Shown here piece by piece: positions 19,840-30,900 of a DNA stretch of 64,000 bases (position 1 is the stretch's first letter; each line of letters starts with the position of its first letter). The stretch covers positions 50,012-114,011 of the forward strand of contig NZ_JACHIK010000015.1 in the NCBI RefSeq assembly GCF_014203155.1, written 5' to 3'. The notes beneath the pieces are model-generated. The model searched no databases. It saw nothing but the letters and a program-made list of their open reading frames with translations, and had not been told where the DNA came from. The translations under genes and the position numbers were made by a program. The stretch is from Shinella fusca (lineage in GTDB: Bacteria > Pseudomonadota > Alphaproteobacteria > Rhizobiales > Rhizobiaceae).

Positions 19840-20661
19840 TTAGCGGAGCTTGGGGCGAAGAGCAACGATGGCGGCGGCCGTTTCCTCGATGGAGCGGCGC
19901 GTGACGTCGATCACCGGCCAGTTGTTGCGCGAGCAGAGCGCCCTTGCATATTTCAGTTCCTCGGAGATTTGCGCGCGGTCGATATAATCGTCGCCGCGGA
20001 AATCCTGAGTCTGGCCGAGCACGCGGTTCTGCCGGACCTGGGCGATCCGGTCTGTCGTGGCGATAAGGCCGACGATCAGCGGCCTTACCGCTGCCGAGAG
20101 GCGCTCCGGCAGCGGCACGCCCAGCACGATCGGCACGTTCGCGGTCTTGATGCCGCGGTTTGCAAGATAGATGCTGGTCGGCGTCTTGGAGGTGCGGCTG
20201 ATGCCGACGAGGATTACATCCGCCTCTTCCAGATCGGCCGGCAATTGCCCGTCGTCATGGTCCATCGTGAAATTCAGCGCCTCGATACGTGCGAAGTAAT
20301 CCGCATCCATCACATGCTGCGCGCCGACCCGCCGGCGCGAGGGCGCACCGAGATAGGACTGGAAAAGATCGATCACCGGCTCCAGCACGGAAACGCAGGG
20401 CACGCCCATTTCCCGGCAGCGCTGGTCGATGATGCCCGAAAGTTCCCGATCGACGATCGTATAGAGCACGATGCCCGGCGCCCCATCGATCGCATCGAGC
20501 ACCGGCATGAGCTGCCTGCGGTTGCGGATCAGCGGATAGACATGCTCCAGCGCCTGCGAGGACTGGAACTGCGCCGCCGCCGCCCGGCCCGCGGCGATCA
20601 GGGTTTCGCCCGTCGAGTCCGATATGAGGTGCAGATGGAAGTAGTTTCTGGTGCTTTCCAC
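19840..20661 (-). CDS. Pyruvate, phosphate dikinase regulatory protein (PPSR/DUF299 family kinase-phosphorylase)
   Basis: A 273-residue bifunctional kinase/pyrophosphorylase family protein. It has [13 protein letters not shown] at the N-terminus and the family P-loop [18 protein letters not shown] near residue 150. These enzymes phosphorylate and dephosphorylate PPDK (or PEP synthase) to control carbon flow at pyruvate/PEP. It uses a GTG start (20659-20661). It is the first gene left of the predicted origin and is transcribed away from it; a DnaA-box-like TTTCCACA overlaps its start region. Confidence 0.92.
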   Translation of the reverse strand: MESTRNYFHLHLISDSTGETLIAAGRAAAAQFQSSQALEHVYPLIRNRRQLMPVLDAIDGAPGIVLYTIVDRELSGIIDQRCREMGVPCVSVLEPVIDLFQSYLGAPSRRRVGAQHVMDADYFARIEALNFTMDHDDGQLPADLEEADVILVGISRTSKTPTSIYLANRGIKTANVPIVLGVPLPERLSAAVRPLIVGLIATTDRIAQVRQNRVLGQTQDFRGDDYIDRAQISEELKYARALCSRNNWPVIDVTRRSIEETAAAIVALRPKLR

Positions 20662-20789
20662 AATATCCTCCGCCCCCTGTTGATGGCCCGGGAGAACCGG
20701 GAGCTAAAAACGGGACGGGGCCGGAGGCAAGAGGATAAGTGCCGACTTTTCCACAATCGGCGAATGGCGGGAAAGCGATTCACCGCACA

Positions 20790-20798
20790 TGTGGATAA
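20790..20798 (-). promoter_or_regulatory. Perfect DnaA box in oriC
   Basis: TTATCCACA on the minus strand, identical to the high-affinity consensus. It is 8 bp from a GATTC site and directly next to a GACTC site. Confidence 0.85.
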
Positions 20799-20969
20799 GA
20801 CTCGCGGTCACGGCATAGTGTCGCGCCTTTCCACAGCCTGTCCACAGGAAGCGACTTTCCCGACCGCTTCGAACCGTCTTGATTCCAAAAGGAGAATCCG
20901 GTTTTCCCGGTTTTCACTTCGCAAAAGCCGATTGCCGGTCGCCTTTTCCCGGTCCCTCGTGCTTCTGCC

Positions 20970-21052
20970 GGGATTTTGTGGAAAGGATTTAATCCTTGAT
21001 AGTCACCGACTCTAAGAAATAGAAACCTTTTCAAAGAGATTATTTCTTTATT
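20970..21052. other. AT-rich unwinding candidate of oriC
   Basis: Markedly AT-rich compared with the rest of the window (runs such as TTTTCAAAGAGATTATTTC). It adjoins the DnaA box at 20977-20985 and ends just before the hemE Shine-Dalgarno. A natural duplex-unwinding element. Confidence 0.6.
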
Positions 21053-21067
21053 GGGAGAAGCCCCCGC

Positions 21068-22102
21068 GTGTCTGAGAAAAGCCGGAAGATCGTCGAGGTC
21101 CTGAACGGGAAGACGGTTTCTCCCCCTCCCCTCTGGCTGATGCGCCAGGCAGGCCGTTATCTGCCGGAGTATCGGGCAACGCGTGCGGAGGCGGGAAGCT
21201 TCCTCGATCTGTGTTATTCGCCGGAGCTGGCGACGGAAGTGACGCTCCAGCCGATCCGCCGCTACGGCTTCGACGCGGCGATCCTCTTCTCCGATATCCT
21301 CGTCATCCCCGATGCCCTGAAGCGGAACGTGCGCTTCGAGGAAGGCCATGGACCGCGGCTCGACCCGATCGACGTCGACGGCATTCTCGCGCTGAAGGAG
21401 GACGGCGTTCTGGATCATCTTCGGCCCGTCATCGAGGCGGTCGGGCGCATCCGCGGGGCATTGCCGGATGAAACGGCGCTGCTCGGCTTCTGCGGCGCGC
21501 CCTGGACGGTGGCGACCTACATGATCGCCGGCCACGGCACGCCGGACCAGGCGCCGGCGCGGCTTTTCGCCTATCGCGAGCCGAAGGCCTTCGCCCGCCT
21601 TCTCGATATGCTGGCCGATCTTTCCGCCGACTATCTCGTGGCGCAGATCGATGCCGGCGCCGATGCCGTGCAGATCTTCGATTCCTGGGCGGGCGTGCTC
21701 GGCGAGACGGAGTTTGCCGACTATGCCCTCCGCCCTGTTCGGCGCATCGTCGATTCGGTGAAGGCACGCCGGCCCGGAGCCAGGATCATCGCCTTCGCCA
21801 AGGGCGCGGGCCTTCTCCTCAGGTCCTACCGGCAGGAGACGCGCGCCGATGCTATCGGCCTCGACTGGTCGGTGCCGCTGTCCTTCGCGGCCGAGCTGCA
21901 GAAGGACGGCCCGGTGCAGGGCAATCTCGATCCGATGCGGGTGGTGGCGGGAGGCGCGGCGCTCGATACCGGCGTGGATGCGATCCTTCAGGCGCTCGGC
22001 AACGGCCCCCTCATCTTCAATCTCGGCCACGGCATCACGCCGCAGGCCGATCCCGATCATGTGACGCGCCTCGTCGCGCGGGTGCGTGGGGAAACCCCGT
22101 GA
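21068..22102 (+). CDS. hemE: Uroporphyrinogen III decarboxylase
   Basis: A 344-residue HemE that decarboxylates the four acetate side chains of uroporphyrinogen III to coproporphyrinogen III. Motifs are [16 protein letters not shown] near the N-terminus and IFDSWAGVL in the centre. The start is GTG (21068) with GGGAGAAG upstream. It is the first gene right of oriC and overlaps hemJ by 4 bp (GTGA). Its promoter must lie within the origin, so replication and haem synthesis share this DNA. Confidence 0.96.
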   Translation: MSEKSRKIVEVLNGKTVSPPPLWLMRQAGRYLPEYRATRAEAGSFLDLCYSPELATEVTLQPIRRYGFDAAILFSDILVIPDALKRNVRFEEGHGPRLDPIDVDGILALKEDGVLDHLRPVIEAVGRIRGALPDETALLGFCGAPWTVATYMIAGHGTPDQAPARLFAYREPKAFARLLDMLADLSADYLVAQIDAGADAVQIFDSWAGVLGETEFADYALRPVRRIVDSVKARRPGARIIAFAKGAGLLLRSYRQETRADAIGLDWSVPLSFAAELQKDGPVQGNLDPMRVVAGGAALDTGVDAILQALGNGPLIFNLGHGITPQADPDHVTRLVARVRGETP

Positions 22103-22638
22103 GCGAGAAACAGACGGGCGCGGGCGCCGGGCGGCGGGCGCAGATACGGGCGGCCATCGCCATCGCCGTCTTCGCGCTGGTCGCCCTTCTGGTCATCCTC
22201 CATCCGCCGGAGGACCCCGTATCGTGGATCAAGGCGCTGCACGTCGTCGCCGTGATTTCCTGGATGTCCGGCCTTCTCTACCTGCCGCGGCTCTTCGTCT
22301 ACCATACCGACGCGCCGGCCGGTTCGGCCCTTTCGGAAACCTTCAAGGTGATGGAAAAGCGGCTCTACCGGGTCATCATGCAGCCCGCCATGGGCCTTTC
22401 CTGGCTGCTCGGCCTGTATCTCGCCTGGTCCGTCTATGGCTTCCAGGGCGGCTGGCTGCATGCCAAGCTCGCCTTCGTCGTGCTTCTGTCCGGCGTGCAT
22501 CAGTTCTACGGCCGTGCCGTGCAGGCCTTTGCCGAAGACCGCAACACCCGCACGGGCCGGCAATGGCGCATCTGGAACGAGGCGCCGGCGCTGCTGATGG
22601 TCCTCATCGTCATCATGGTGATCGTCAAGCCGTTCTGA
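22099..22638 (+). CDS. hemJ: Protoporphyrinogen oxidase HemJ
   Basis: A 179-residue membrane protein with about four to five membrane segments. It has the HemJ hallmarks: [24 protein letters not shown] with the conserved His, [14 protein letters not shown], and LHAKLAFV. HemJ oxidises protoporphyrinogen IX to protoporphyrin IX in bacteria that lack HemG/HemY. GTG start overlapping the hemE stop (GTGA), so the two haem steps are translationally coupled. Confidence 0.93.
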   Translation: MSEKQTGAGAGRRAQIRAAIAIAVFALVALLVILHPPEDPVSWIKALHVVAVISWMSGLLYLPRLFVYHTDAPAGSALSETFKVMEKRLYRVIMQPAMGLSWLLGLYLAWSVYGFQGGWLHAKLAFVVLLSGVHQFYGRAVQAFAEDRNTRTGRQWRIWNEAPALLMVLIVIMVIVKPF

Positions 22639-22663
22639 GGCCATCCGCGACAAATCGGACGAA

Positions 22664-22824
22664 ATGCATCGCCCCCCTTGCGGGCCTCGGCCGGAATCGC
22701 TATTTTCCGCCCATCTCATCTTCATGGCATGTGTATTCGTTCAGTGGACTGCACCGTATCCCGCGCAGTTCGTCCTTGACCCGCACGCCTTTCCCCACCC
22801 GATGACCCGCAGCATGGACCATTC

Positions 22825-22837
<13 letters not shown>
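22664..22837 (+). CDS. Small ORF in the rho leader, overlapping the rho start (doubtful)
   Basis: An open frame of 57 residues starting ATG at 22664 and ending 13 bp inside rho. It is His/Pro-rich and resembles no family that I know. rho leaders in other bacteria hold regulatory peptides and C-rich Rho-loading sequence; the last 80 bp before rho are C-rich and G-poor here. In such GC-rich DNA a frame of this size can arise by chance. Confidence 0.2.
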
Positions 22838-24090
<1,253 letters not shown>

Positions 24091-24115
24091 TTAAGGCATC
24101 GCCAACGCCTTTTCG

Positions 24116-24150
24116 ATGGTCCCGCCGACGAGGCGGGGCCATTTTCGTTT
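24116..24150 (+). terminator. Rho-independent terminator of rho
   Basis: ATGGTCCCGCC (24116-24126), loop GACGA, GGCGGGGCCAT (24132-24142), then TTTTCGTTT. 26 bp past the rho stop. Confidence 0.88.
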
Positions 24151-24210
24151 GATCCATCACTATCGATTCTCGTCCGAAACGACAGAATCGATTCGTATCC
24201 GGAACGCCAG

Positions 24211-25536
24211 ATGACGCACGGCTCGGACACAATTTTCGCGCTTTCGAGCGGCGGCTTGCCGTCGGGCGTGGCGGTTGTCCGCATAAGCGGACCCGCGACG
24301 CGAAATGCCTTGGTTTCTCTCTGCGGAGGCGTTCCGGCGTCCCGCCGCGCTACGCTACGCCCGATTCGGTCCCGGAACGGTGAGGAGCTGGACAAGGGCC
24401 TTGTCCTCTTTTTCCCCTCTCCGAATTCCTTCACGGGTGAAGACTGCGCCGAACTCCAGATTCATGGCGGGCGGGCGACCGTACGCGCCGTCCTGGCAAC
24501 GCTGGGGGAGTTGGAGGGATTGCGGCCGGCCGAAGCGGGAGAATTCTCCCGTCGGGCCTTTATGAGCGGCCGCATGGATCTCGTCGAAGTGGAAGGTCTT
24601 GCCGACCTGATCGCGGCCGAGACGGAGATGCAACGCCGGCTGGCGGCTGAACAGGCCGCCGGCGGTCTCTCCCGCCTTTACGATTCGTGGGCGAAACGAC
24701 TGACCCATGCGCGGGCAATGATCGAGGCGGAGCTTGATTTCGCCGATGAAGACGATGTACCGGGTTCCGTTGCTGCATCGATCTGGGACGACATGCGCGT
24801 CTTGCAGAAGGAAATATTTAACCATCTGGGCGAAGGCCGAATCGGCGAAATCGTTCGCGATGGTTTGAAAGTCGTCATCGCCGGTCCGCCGAACGCCGGA
24901 AAATCCAGTCTTCTCAATTACCTTGCGCGTCGGGAAGTCGCCATCGTCACGGATGTTCCCGGGACGACGCGCGATGTTCTCCACGTCGATCTCGATCTTC
25001 TCGGTTTTGCTGTCCGGCTTTTCGATACGGCCGGCCTGCGGGAGACGGAGGATGTGGTTGAGCGCGAGGGCATTCGACGGACCCAGCTCTCGATGGCGGA
25101 AGCGCATCTCGTCCTTCTGTTGTCGGACCGACCGGATGAGGATTGGCCAGCGCTTGCCCACGGCTATGAAGGCCCGATCATTCGAGTTCTGACGAAATCC
25201 GATACGCGAGACACGGCGTGGCCTTCCGTTCGTTCCGATGCTATGATCTCGACAAGGACGGGAAGCGGCATTGACGATCTGCTTGAAGCTGTCGCGGATC
25301 ATCTTCCGGATATCGAAGCTGGAAGTGCATTGGCCCTGCCGACACGGCAGCGGCACATGGAGAGCTTGGCGGAGGCCCGGATCCAGATCGAGCGGGCCCT
25401 TGCGTGTCTGGATGGATTGGATATTCAGTCCGAGTATCTTCGCTTGGCGGGACAGGCTCTTGGACGCGTGACGGGTCGGGTTGATGTCGAGAATCTGCTC
25501 GATATCATCTTCTCGGAATTCTGCATTGGCAAATGA
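24211..25536 (+). CDS. mnmE: tRNA uridine-5-carboxymethylaminomethyl modification GTPase MnmE
   Basis: A 441-residue MnmE (TrmE). The N-terminal folate-binding domain begins TIFALSSGGLPSGVAVVRISG. The G-domain has G1 GPPNAGKSSLLN, G2 DVPGTTRD and G3 DTAGLRE. The C-terminus ends in the catalytic FCIGK motif. With MnmG it modifies wobble U34 of certain tRNAs. The stop codon forms the first bases of a parS-like site (25534-25549). By eye this gene and mnmG use fewer GC-ending codons than their neighbours. Confidence 0.97.
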   Translation: MTHGSDTIFALSSGGLPSGVAVVRISGPATRNALVSLCGGVPASRRATLRPIRSRNGEELDKGLVLFFPSPNSFTGEDCAELQIHGGRATVRAVLATLGELEGLRPAEAGEFSRRAFMSGRMDLVEVEGLADLIAAETEMQRRLAAEQAAGGLSRLYDSWAKRLTHARAMIEAELDFADEDDVPGSVAASIWDDMRVLQKEIFNHLGEGRIGEIVRDGLKVVIAGPPNAGKSSLLNYLARREVAIVTDVPGTTRDVLHVDLDLLGFAVRLFDTAGLRETEDVVEREGIRRTQLSMAEAHLVLLLSDRPDEDWPALAHGYEGPIIRVLTKSDTRDTAWPSVRSDAMISTRTGSGIDDLLEAVADHLPDIEAGSALALPTRQRHMESLAEARIQIERALACLDGLDIQSEYLRLAGQALGRVTGRVDVENLLDIIFSEFCIGK

Positions 25537-25549
25537 TTCACGTGAAACA
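25534..25549 (+). promoter_or_regulatory. parS-like ParB-binding site 2 (overlaps mnmE stop)
   Basis: TGATTCACGTGAAACA, one mismatch to the consensus, starting at the mnmE stop codon TGA. Confidence 0.88.
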
Positions 25550-25575
25550 CTACAACGCATGCGAGTCGCAGCGAG

Positions 25576-25591
25576 CGTTTCACGTGAAACA
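25576..25591 (+). promoter_or_regulatory. parS-like ParB-binding site 3 (mnmE-mnmG gap)
   Basis: CGTTTCACGTGAAACA, one mismatch and a perfect inner 14-bp palindrome. It is 26 bp after site 2, the closest pair in the window, and 15 bp before the mnmG start. Confidence 0.9.
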
Positions 25592-25605
25592 GGTGGAACA
25601 ATAGA

Positions 25606-27492
25606 ATGAGTAACTTTACCTATGATGTCGTTGTCATCGGCGGCGGTCATGCGGGCGTGGAAGCCGCGGCCGCATCCGCTCGTTGCGGGGCCAAAACCGC
25701 ACTCGTAACGCACAAGGCGGCAACGATCGGCGTTATGTCGTGCAATCCCGCGATTGGTGGCCTTGGAAAAGGTCATCTCGTCCGCGAGGTGGATGCGCTG
25801 GATGGTTTGATGGGGCGGGTTGCGGACCGGGCCGGTATCCAGTTTCGTTTGCTCAACCGACGCAAGGGACCGGCCGTACGGGGGCCGCGGACGCAAGCCG
25901 ATCGCAAGCTTTATCGTGAGGCAATGCAGGAGGAGATTGCTGCCATCGCCGAGCTCGATGTCATTGAAGGCGATGCCTTCGATCTCAGCTTTGAGGACGG
26001 AAAGGTTGCGGGCGTTGTCCTGAAGGATGGAAGGCATCTGACTTGCCGCTCCGTGGTGGTCACGACCGGTACCTTCCTGCGGGGCCTCATTCATATCGGC
26101 AACGAAAAGATTCCCGCCGGCCGCGTCGGTGAAGAGCCCTCGCTTGGCCTCTCCGCGACGTTCGAGCGTCTTGGCCTTCGTCTCGGCCGTTTGAAGACCG
26201 GGACCCCGGCCCGCCTGGATGGCCGCACGATCGGCTGGCAGTCGGTCGGCAGGCAGGCTGCGGATGAAAATCCGGTTCCCTTTTCCTTCCTGACGGATCG
26301 GATTACCACGCCCCAGATCGAATGCGGCGTGACCCGGACGACACCCGCCACGCATCGTATTATCGAGGAGAATATCGGCAAGTCGGCCATGTATTCCGGC
26401 CAGATCGAGGGTGTGGGTCCGCGTTATTGCCCTTCGATTGAGGACAAGATCGTAAAGTTTGGCGAACGGGATGGCCATCAGATTTTTCTCGAGCCCGAAG
26501 GGCTGGATGATCCGACCGTCTATCCGAACGGTATCTCCACTTCCCTGCCCGCCGACGTGCAGGACGCATTCATACGGACGATCCCCGGCCTGGAAAAGGT
26601 CACCATCCTTCAGCCGGGCTATGCGATCGAGTATGACCATATCGACCCGCGCGAGCTCTCCGCTACCCTCGAAGTCAAACGGCAGCCCGGCCTGTTTCTC
26701 GCCGGGCAGATCAACGGCACGACCGGTTATGAGGAAGCCGCGGCCCAAGGCCTGGTCGCCGGCCTGAACGCCGCGCGTCGCGCCGCGGGGGTCGATGGCC
26801 ACATCTTCAGCCGGACGGACAGCTATATTGGTGTGATGATCGATGACTTGACGTCGCGTGGCGTCGCCGAACCCTACCGCATGTTCACCTCTCGCGCCGA
26901 GTACCGCCTTTCCCTGCGCGCAGACAATGCCGATGTTCGCTTGACGCCGCTAGGGATGGTGCTGGGCCTTGTCGGCGCGGATCGTCGGCAGCGTTTTTCG
27001 GCATGGTCTTCCGAGATGGATGCTGCGCGAGACCGGCTTCGTTCCCTGCAGCTATCGCCGAACGAAGCCGCCAGTCACGGGATTCAGATCAACCGTGACG
27101 GGGTACGGCGCAGTGCTTACGACTTGCTTGCCTACCCCGCCATCGACTATGTGCGCCTGGCCGAAATCTGGCCTGAGGAGTTGAAAGCCTTCTCGCCTCG
27201 CACATGCGAGGCCATCGAGATCGAGGCGGGATATGCGGTTTACATGAATCGGCAGGAAACGGATATTGCCGAGGCGCGCCGGGAAGAGGAACGCCGTATC
27301 CCTGACGATTTCGATTTCAGCATGCTGCCGGGCCTTTCCATTGAACTGCGCCAGAAGTTGACCGCTGCACGGCCTGCCAACCTCGCGCAAGCGGCACGCA
27401 TCGATGGGATGACGCCGGCGGCCTTGACCCTTCTCCTGGCCTATCTCAAGCGATTGCCACTTGAGCAATCTCGCCGGGTCGCAACCGCATGA
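25606..27492 (+). CDS. mnmG: tRNA uridine-5-carboxymethylaminomethyl modification enzyme MnmG
   Basis: A 628-residue FAD enzyme (GidA), partner of MnmE. The N-terminal dinucleotide fold is [20 protein letters not shown]. Further motifs are [28 protein letters not shown] and the helical C-terminal domain that binds MnmE and tRNA. Length is normal. Two parS-like sites lie in the 69 bp before it, and it overlaps rsmG by 4 bp (ATGA). Confidence 0.97.
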   Translation: MSNFTYDVVVIGGGHAGVEAAAASARCGAKTALVTHKAATIGVMSCNPAIGGLGKGHLVREVDALDGLMGRVADRAGIQFRLLNRRKGPAVRGPRTQADRKLYREAMQEEIAAIAELDVIEGDAFDLSFEDGKVAGVVLKDGRHLTCRSVVVTTGTFLRGLIHIGNEKIPAGRVGEEPSLGLSATFERLGLRLGRLKTGTPARLDGRTIGWQSVGRQAADENPVPFSFLTDRITTPQIECGVTRTTPATHRIIEENIGKSAMYSGQIEGVGPRYCPSIEDKIVKFGERDGHQIFLEPEGLDDPTVYPNGISTSLPADVQDAFIRTIPGLEKVTILQPGYAIEYDHIDPRELSATLEVKRQPGLFLAGQINGTTGYEEAAAQGLVAGLNAARRAAGVDGHIFSRTDSYIGVMIDDLTSRGVAEPYRMFTSRAEYRLSLRADNADVRLTPLGMVLGLVGADRRQRFSAWSSEMDAARDRLRSLQLSPNEAASHGIQINRDGVRRSAYDLLAYPAIDYVRLAEIWPEELKAFSPRTCEAIEIEAGYAVYMNRQETDIAEARREEERRIPDDFDFSMLPGLSIELRQKLTAARPANLAQAARIDGMTPAALTLLLAYLKRLPLEQSRRVATA

Positions 27493-28124
27493 GCTCCCTT
27501 CCCCGCGAGTTGAGCGCCCTGGATGTTTCACGTGAAACGATGGGACGGCTTGAAACCTTTATCGCGCTTTTTCAGAAATGGGCGAAGGCAATCAATCTCG
27601 TCGCGCCATCGACGCTTGCCGAGGCATGGAGGCGGCATGTCGTTGACAGCATGCAGATCTATGCGCTGCATCCCGGCCCGCGAACCTGGGTCGATCTCGG
27701 CAGCGGCGGCGGTTTTCCCGGCATCGTGACCGGGATTCTTCTTGCCGGTAAAGGAGATGGCTGGGTTCATCTTGTCGAGAGCAGCAACAAGAAGGCGGCA
27801 TTCCTTCGCACCGCCATTCTCGAAACCGGCGCCCGCGCATCCGTCCATGCGATCCGGATCGAGGATGCACCGGCGGAAATCCAGCGTTGCGACGCCATTT
27901 CGGCGCGAGCTCTCGCCGATCTCGATCTATTGATGCAATTCGGCATGCCTTGGGCCGAGCAGAACCCTTCGCTCCGCTTTTTCCTGCACAAAGGCCGGGA
28001 TTACCAGCGCGAAGTCGATAAAGCGCTTGGTCGGTGGAGATTCGATCTGGTAAAACATGCCAGCATCGTCGAGCCCGACTCCGTTGTGCTCGAATTGTCG
28101 AATCTTTCGCGAAAACTCCAGTGA
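27489..28124 (+). CDS. rsmG: 16S rRNA (guanine-N7) methyltransferase RsmG
   Basis: A 211-residue SAM-dependent methyltransferase (GidB) for G527 of 16S rRNA. The SAM motif is [14 protein letters not shown]. Codons 13-17 (Val-Ser-Arg-Glu-Thr) are encoded by a parS-like site (27524-27539). It overlaps mnmG by 4 bp, and its stop overlaps a possible GTG start of parA, so the mnmG-rsmG-parA-parB run looks translationally linked. Confidence 0.96.
   Translation: MSSLPRELSALDVSRETMGRLETFIALFQKWAKAINLVAPSTLAEAWRRHVVDSMQIYALHPGPRTWVDLGSGGGFPGIVTGILLAGKGDGWVHLVESSNKKAAFLRTAILETGARASVHAIRIEDAPAEIQRCDAISARALADLDLLMQFGMPWAEQNPSLRFFLHKGRDYQREVDKALGRWRFDLVKHASIVEPDSVVLELSNLSRKLQ
27524..27539 (+). promoter_or_regulatory. 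parS-like ParB-binding site 4 (inside rsmG)
   Basis: TGTTTCACGTGAAACG, one mismatch. It is the reverse complement of the sequence at site 3. It encodes Val-Ser-Arg-Glu-Thr in rsmG. Confidence 0.9.
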
Positions 28125-28135
28125 ACGGCACGTCC

Positions 28136-28930
28136 ATGATAGGCGAGAAGAACCGGATCATCACCATTGCGAACCAGAAGGGCGGCGTCGGCAAGACGAC
28201 GACCGCGATCAATCTGGCGACTGCGCTTGCCGCAATCGGCGAACGCGTCCTGATCGTCGATCTCGATCCGCAGGGCAATGCCAGCACCGGCCTCGGCATC
28301 GACCGGCGTAACCGTGAGCTTTCCTCCTACGATCTTATGATCGGCAGCCAGGGCGTTGCCGAGACGGCGCTGGCGACGGCGGTTCCGAACCTTTCCATCA
28401 TCCCGTCCACCATGGACCTTCTCGGGATCGAGATGGAGATCGCGCAGCAGAGCGATCGCGTCTTCCGCCTCAAGCGCGCCCTTGCCTCGGTCGAGGCGCT
28501 GTCTTACTCTTACGTTCTCGTCGATTGCCCGCCGTCGTTCAATCTCCTGACGATGAACGCGCTTGCGGCGGCGCATTCCGTTCTCGTGCCGCTCCAGTGC
28601 GAGTTCTTCGCGTTGGAGGGCCTGAGCCAGCTTCTGGAAACCGTCGATCAAGTGCGCCGGACGGTCAATCCGCGCCTCGATATCCAGGGTATCGTGCTGA
28701 CGATGTTCGATTCGCGCAATAACCTGGCCCAGCAGGTCGTCAACGACGTGCGCATCCATCTCGGTGAGAAGGTCTACCACACGCTCATTCCGCGGAACGT
28801 GCGCGTTTCCGAGGCGCCGTCCTACGGCAAGCCGGCCATTCTCTACGACCTCAAATGCGCCGGAAGCCAGGCCTATCTTCAGCTTGCTTCCGAGGTGATC
28901 CAGCGTGAAAGGCAGCGGAAGGCTGCGTAA
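28136..28930 (+). CDS. parA: Chromosome partitioning ATPase ParA
   Basis: A 264-residue ParA/Soj ATPase. It has the deviant Walker A NQKGGVGKTTTAIN, DLDPQGNAST, and Walker B VLVDCPPSFNLLT. It moves ParB-bound origins by ATP-dependent DNA binding. I chose ATG 28136 (MIGEKNRII); a GTG at 28121 that overlaps the rsmG stop (GTGA) would add five residues and is a fair alternative. It lies 22 bp before parB. Confidence 0.95.
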   Translation: MIGEKNRIITIANQKGGVGKTTTAINLATALAAIGERVLIVDLDPQGNASTGLGIDRRNRELSSYDLMIGSQGVAETALATAVPNLSIIPSTMDLLGIEMEIAQQSDRVFRLKRALASVEALSYSYVLVDCPPSFNLLTMNALAAAHSVLVPLQCEFFALEGLSQLLETVDQVRRTVNPRLDIQGIVLTMFDSRNNLAQQVVNDVRIHLGEKVYHTLIPRNVRVSEAPSYGKPAILYDLKCAGSQAYLQLASEVIQRERQRKAA

Positions 28931-28952
28931 ACCGTATCCGTGAGTAGAACCG

Positions 28953-29843
28953 ATGACTGACGACAACTCCAGGCGGCGCCTTGGCCGCGGCCTTGCTGCC
29001 CTGATCGGTGAAATGGACCAGCTTCCCGCTGCCGATATCGGCGCCCGGCCGGCCGTCAACCCGGACCGGCTGGTTCCGATCGAATTCGTCGGCCGCAACC
29101 CGCGCAACCCGCGCCGCTATTTCGATGAATCGGAACTGCAGGATCTGGCGTCCTCCATTCGCCAGCACGGCATCGTCCAGCCTGTCGTCGTTCGCACCAC
29201 GGCCGACAATCGCTATGAGATCATCGCCGGCGAGCGGCGCTGGCGCGCTGCCCAGCTTGCCGGCCTGATCGAGATTCCGGTGATCATCCGGGATGTCGAC
29301 GACCGGACGGCGCTGGAGATCGCCATCGTGGAGAACGTCCAGCGGTCGGACCTCAATCCACTGGAAGAGGCGATGGGATACGAGCTGCTGATCGCCGATC
29401 ATGGCTATACGCAGAACGATCTCGGCGAGATTATCGGCAAGAGCCGGAGCCATGTCGCCAACAGCCTCCGCCTTCTGAAGCTGCCGGAGCCGGTGCGTGA
29501 AATGCTTGCCTCGGGCACGCTTTCCGCAGGCCACGCCCGTGCGCTCATTCCCACGTCCGATCCCGTGGCATTGGCGCGGTCGATCGTCGCTAAGGGCATG
29601 TCCGTGCGCGATGCCGAGCGTCTCGCGCAGAACGACATAAAGGCGCAGAGCGATCCGGACCAGGGCCAGGCATCGCGGAAGGAAGAGAAGGACGCCGATA
29701 CGGTGGCGCTGGAGCGCACGCTGTCCGACGTTCTCGGCCTTGACGTGACGGTCAATCACAAGGGCAGCGGCGGCCACCTGAAGATCGCCTACAAAACCCT
29801 GGAACAACTGGAAGAAATCTGCCGGCTTCTCGAGCGGAGATAA
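28953..29843 (+). CDS. parB: Chromosome partitioning protein ParB (CTPase, parS-binding)
   Basis: A 296-residue ParB. The N-terminal ParB/Srx domain has NPRNPRRYFDESELQDLASS and the CTP-binding GERRWRAAQLAG. The helix-turn-helix is YTQNDLGEIIGKSRSHVANSLRLL. A C-terminal dimerisation domain ends the protein. It recognises parS sites, six candidates of which lie within 10 kb on either side, and spreads as a CTP clamp. It converges with holA, only 15 bp apart, with no visible terminator. Confidence 0.96.
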   Translation: MTDDNSRRRLGRGLAALIGEMDQLPAADIGARPAVNPDRLVPIEFVGRNPRNPRRYFDESELQDLASSIRQHGIVQPVVVRTTADNRYEIIAGERRWRAAQLAGLIEIPVIIRDVDDRTALEIAIVENVQRSDLNPLEEAMGYELLIADHGYTQNDLGEIIGKSRSHVANSLRLLKLPEPVREMLASGTLSAGHARALIPTSDPVALARSIVAKGMSVRDAERLAQNDIKAQSDPDQGQASRKEEKDADTVALERTLSDVLGLDVTVNHKGSGGHLKIAYKTLEQLEEICRLLERR

Positions 29844-29858
29844 TCTCCTTAGCCGGAT

Positions 29859-30893
29859 TCAGCGGCGAGCGGATTGAAGGACGGTCGCCAGCATCGTCTG
29901 CACGGCGATGGTATCCTCCAGGGCCGGCCGCTGCCGGCTTTGCAGGATGGCGGCCTGGAGGCGCTGGGTTTCACGCCGGATGGCGGGGCCGGTCCAGGTT
30001 CTCAACGCATTCTCGACGATCGGCTTGCGGCGGAAATGCAAACGCCGCCCGAGGCTCGCCATCGCCTGCGCGGGGGGAACGCGCTTCTCGTCCATCTCGG
30101 CGCGCATCAGCTCCAGGAGCTGGAACTGCCTGAGGCAGCCCTGCAAGACCAGGAAAACCGCGGTCTTGGACGAGACGATCTTCTGGATCGCGTGGAGAAA
30201 GCCGTCCCGGTCCCCCTTGAGAATGGCGTCGACGGCGTCGTCCGTCGAAATCGCACTGGCATCCCCGACAATCTCCGCGACATCCTGTTCCTCGACCATT
30301 TCCTTGCCGCGGCAATAGAGAGCGAGCTTGCGCACCTCGTTACGCGATGCGAGGCGGTCACCACCGATCGTTTCGACCAGGCGCTCGCGCGCGGCGGGGG
30401 AAATCCTGAGATTCTCGGCGGAAAGCTCCTGATCGATCAGTACCTGGAGGGCGCGGCCGTCATCGGCATAGCAGGGGATCGCGACAGCGGCGGAGATGGA
30501 TTCGGCAGCTTTGCGCAGGGCGGCGCCCTTCTTGAGGTCCCCCGCCTCGATGATGAGCGTGGAGGGGCCGGCCGGCATATCGGCAAGGATATCGAGGCCA
30601 TCGGAAAGACCCTTCTCGCTGCCGGCGTTGCGAATCCAGATAAGGCGTTCGCCGCCGAAAAGGCCGATGGCGTTCATCTCGTCGATGAGCCGACCCGGCT
30701 GGCTGCCGATGTCGCCGGCGTCGAGCTTTACGACGGAGAAGGCATCGTCGAGGGCAACGCCGCTTGCTGCCGCCAGTGCCGCCGCGCGCTCGGAAACCAG
30801 GCCACGGTCGGGGCCGTAGATGAGAAAAAGCCGCACGGGCAGCGGCTTCCGTTTCAGGAAAGCGTCGAATTCGTGCGACTTGACTTCCGCCAT
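29859..30893 (-). CDS. holA: DNA polymerase III delta subunit
   Basis: A 344-residue HolA from ATG 30893 (MAEVKSHEFDAFLKRK). It shows FLIYGPDRGLVSERAAALA, FGGERLIWIRNAG and the central helical segment VETIGGDRLASRNEVRKLALY. The delta subunit opens the sliding clamp in the clamp loader. The frame continues open upstream, but those codons are the shadow of lptE. It lies 7 bp after lptE and is the last gene of leuS-lptE-holA. Confidence 0.93.
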   Translation of the reverse strand: MAEVKSHEFDAFLKRKPLPVRLFLIYGPDRGLVSERAAALAAASGVALDDAFSVVKLDAGDIGSQPGRLIDEMNAIGLFGGERLIWIRNAGSEKGLSDGLDILADMPAGPSTLIIEAGDLKKGAALRKAAESISAAVAIPCYADDGRALQVLIDQELSAENLRISPAARERLVETIGGDRLASRNEVRKLALYCRGKEMVEEQDVAEIVGDASAISTDDAVDAILKGDRDGFLHAIQKIVSSKTAVFLVLQGCLRQFQLLELMRAEMDEKRVPPAQAMASLGRRLHFRRKPIVENALRTWTGPAIRRETQRLQAAILQSRQRPALEDTIAVQTMLATVLQSARR

Positions 30894-30900
30894 GGCCGGA

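Larger units (their letters stand above)
20662..21067. other. Probable chromosomal replication origin (oriC)
   Basis: A 406-bp gene-free stretch between PPSR and hemE. It holds one perfect DnaA box TTATCCACA (minus strand, 20790-20798) and four boxes differing at one or two bases: 20747-20755, 20827-20835, 20838-20846 and 20977-20985 (minus). Four GANTC sites lie at 20777, 20799, 20881 and 21008, and a strongly AT-rich stretch covers about 20970-21052. Caulobacter and Sinorhizobium chromosome origins lie next to hemE, and genes here diverge from this point. No dnaA gene is adjacent, as expected for this group. Confidence 0.88.

Noticed and set aside
24355..26802. An 815-codon minus-strand frame opposite mnmE and mnmG
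   Set aside because: It is the shadow of two well-recognised genes, with no domain of its own and an Arg/Gly-rich composition typical of antisense frames in GC-rich DNA.
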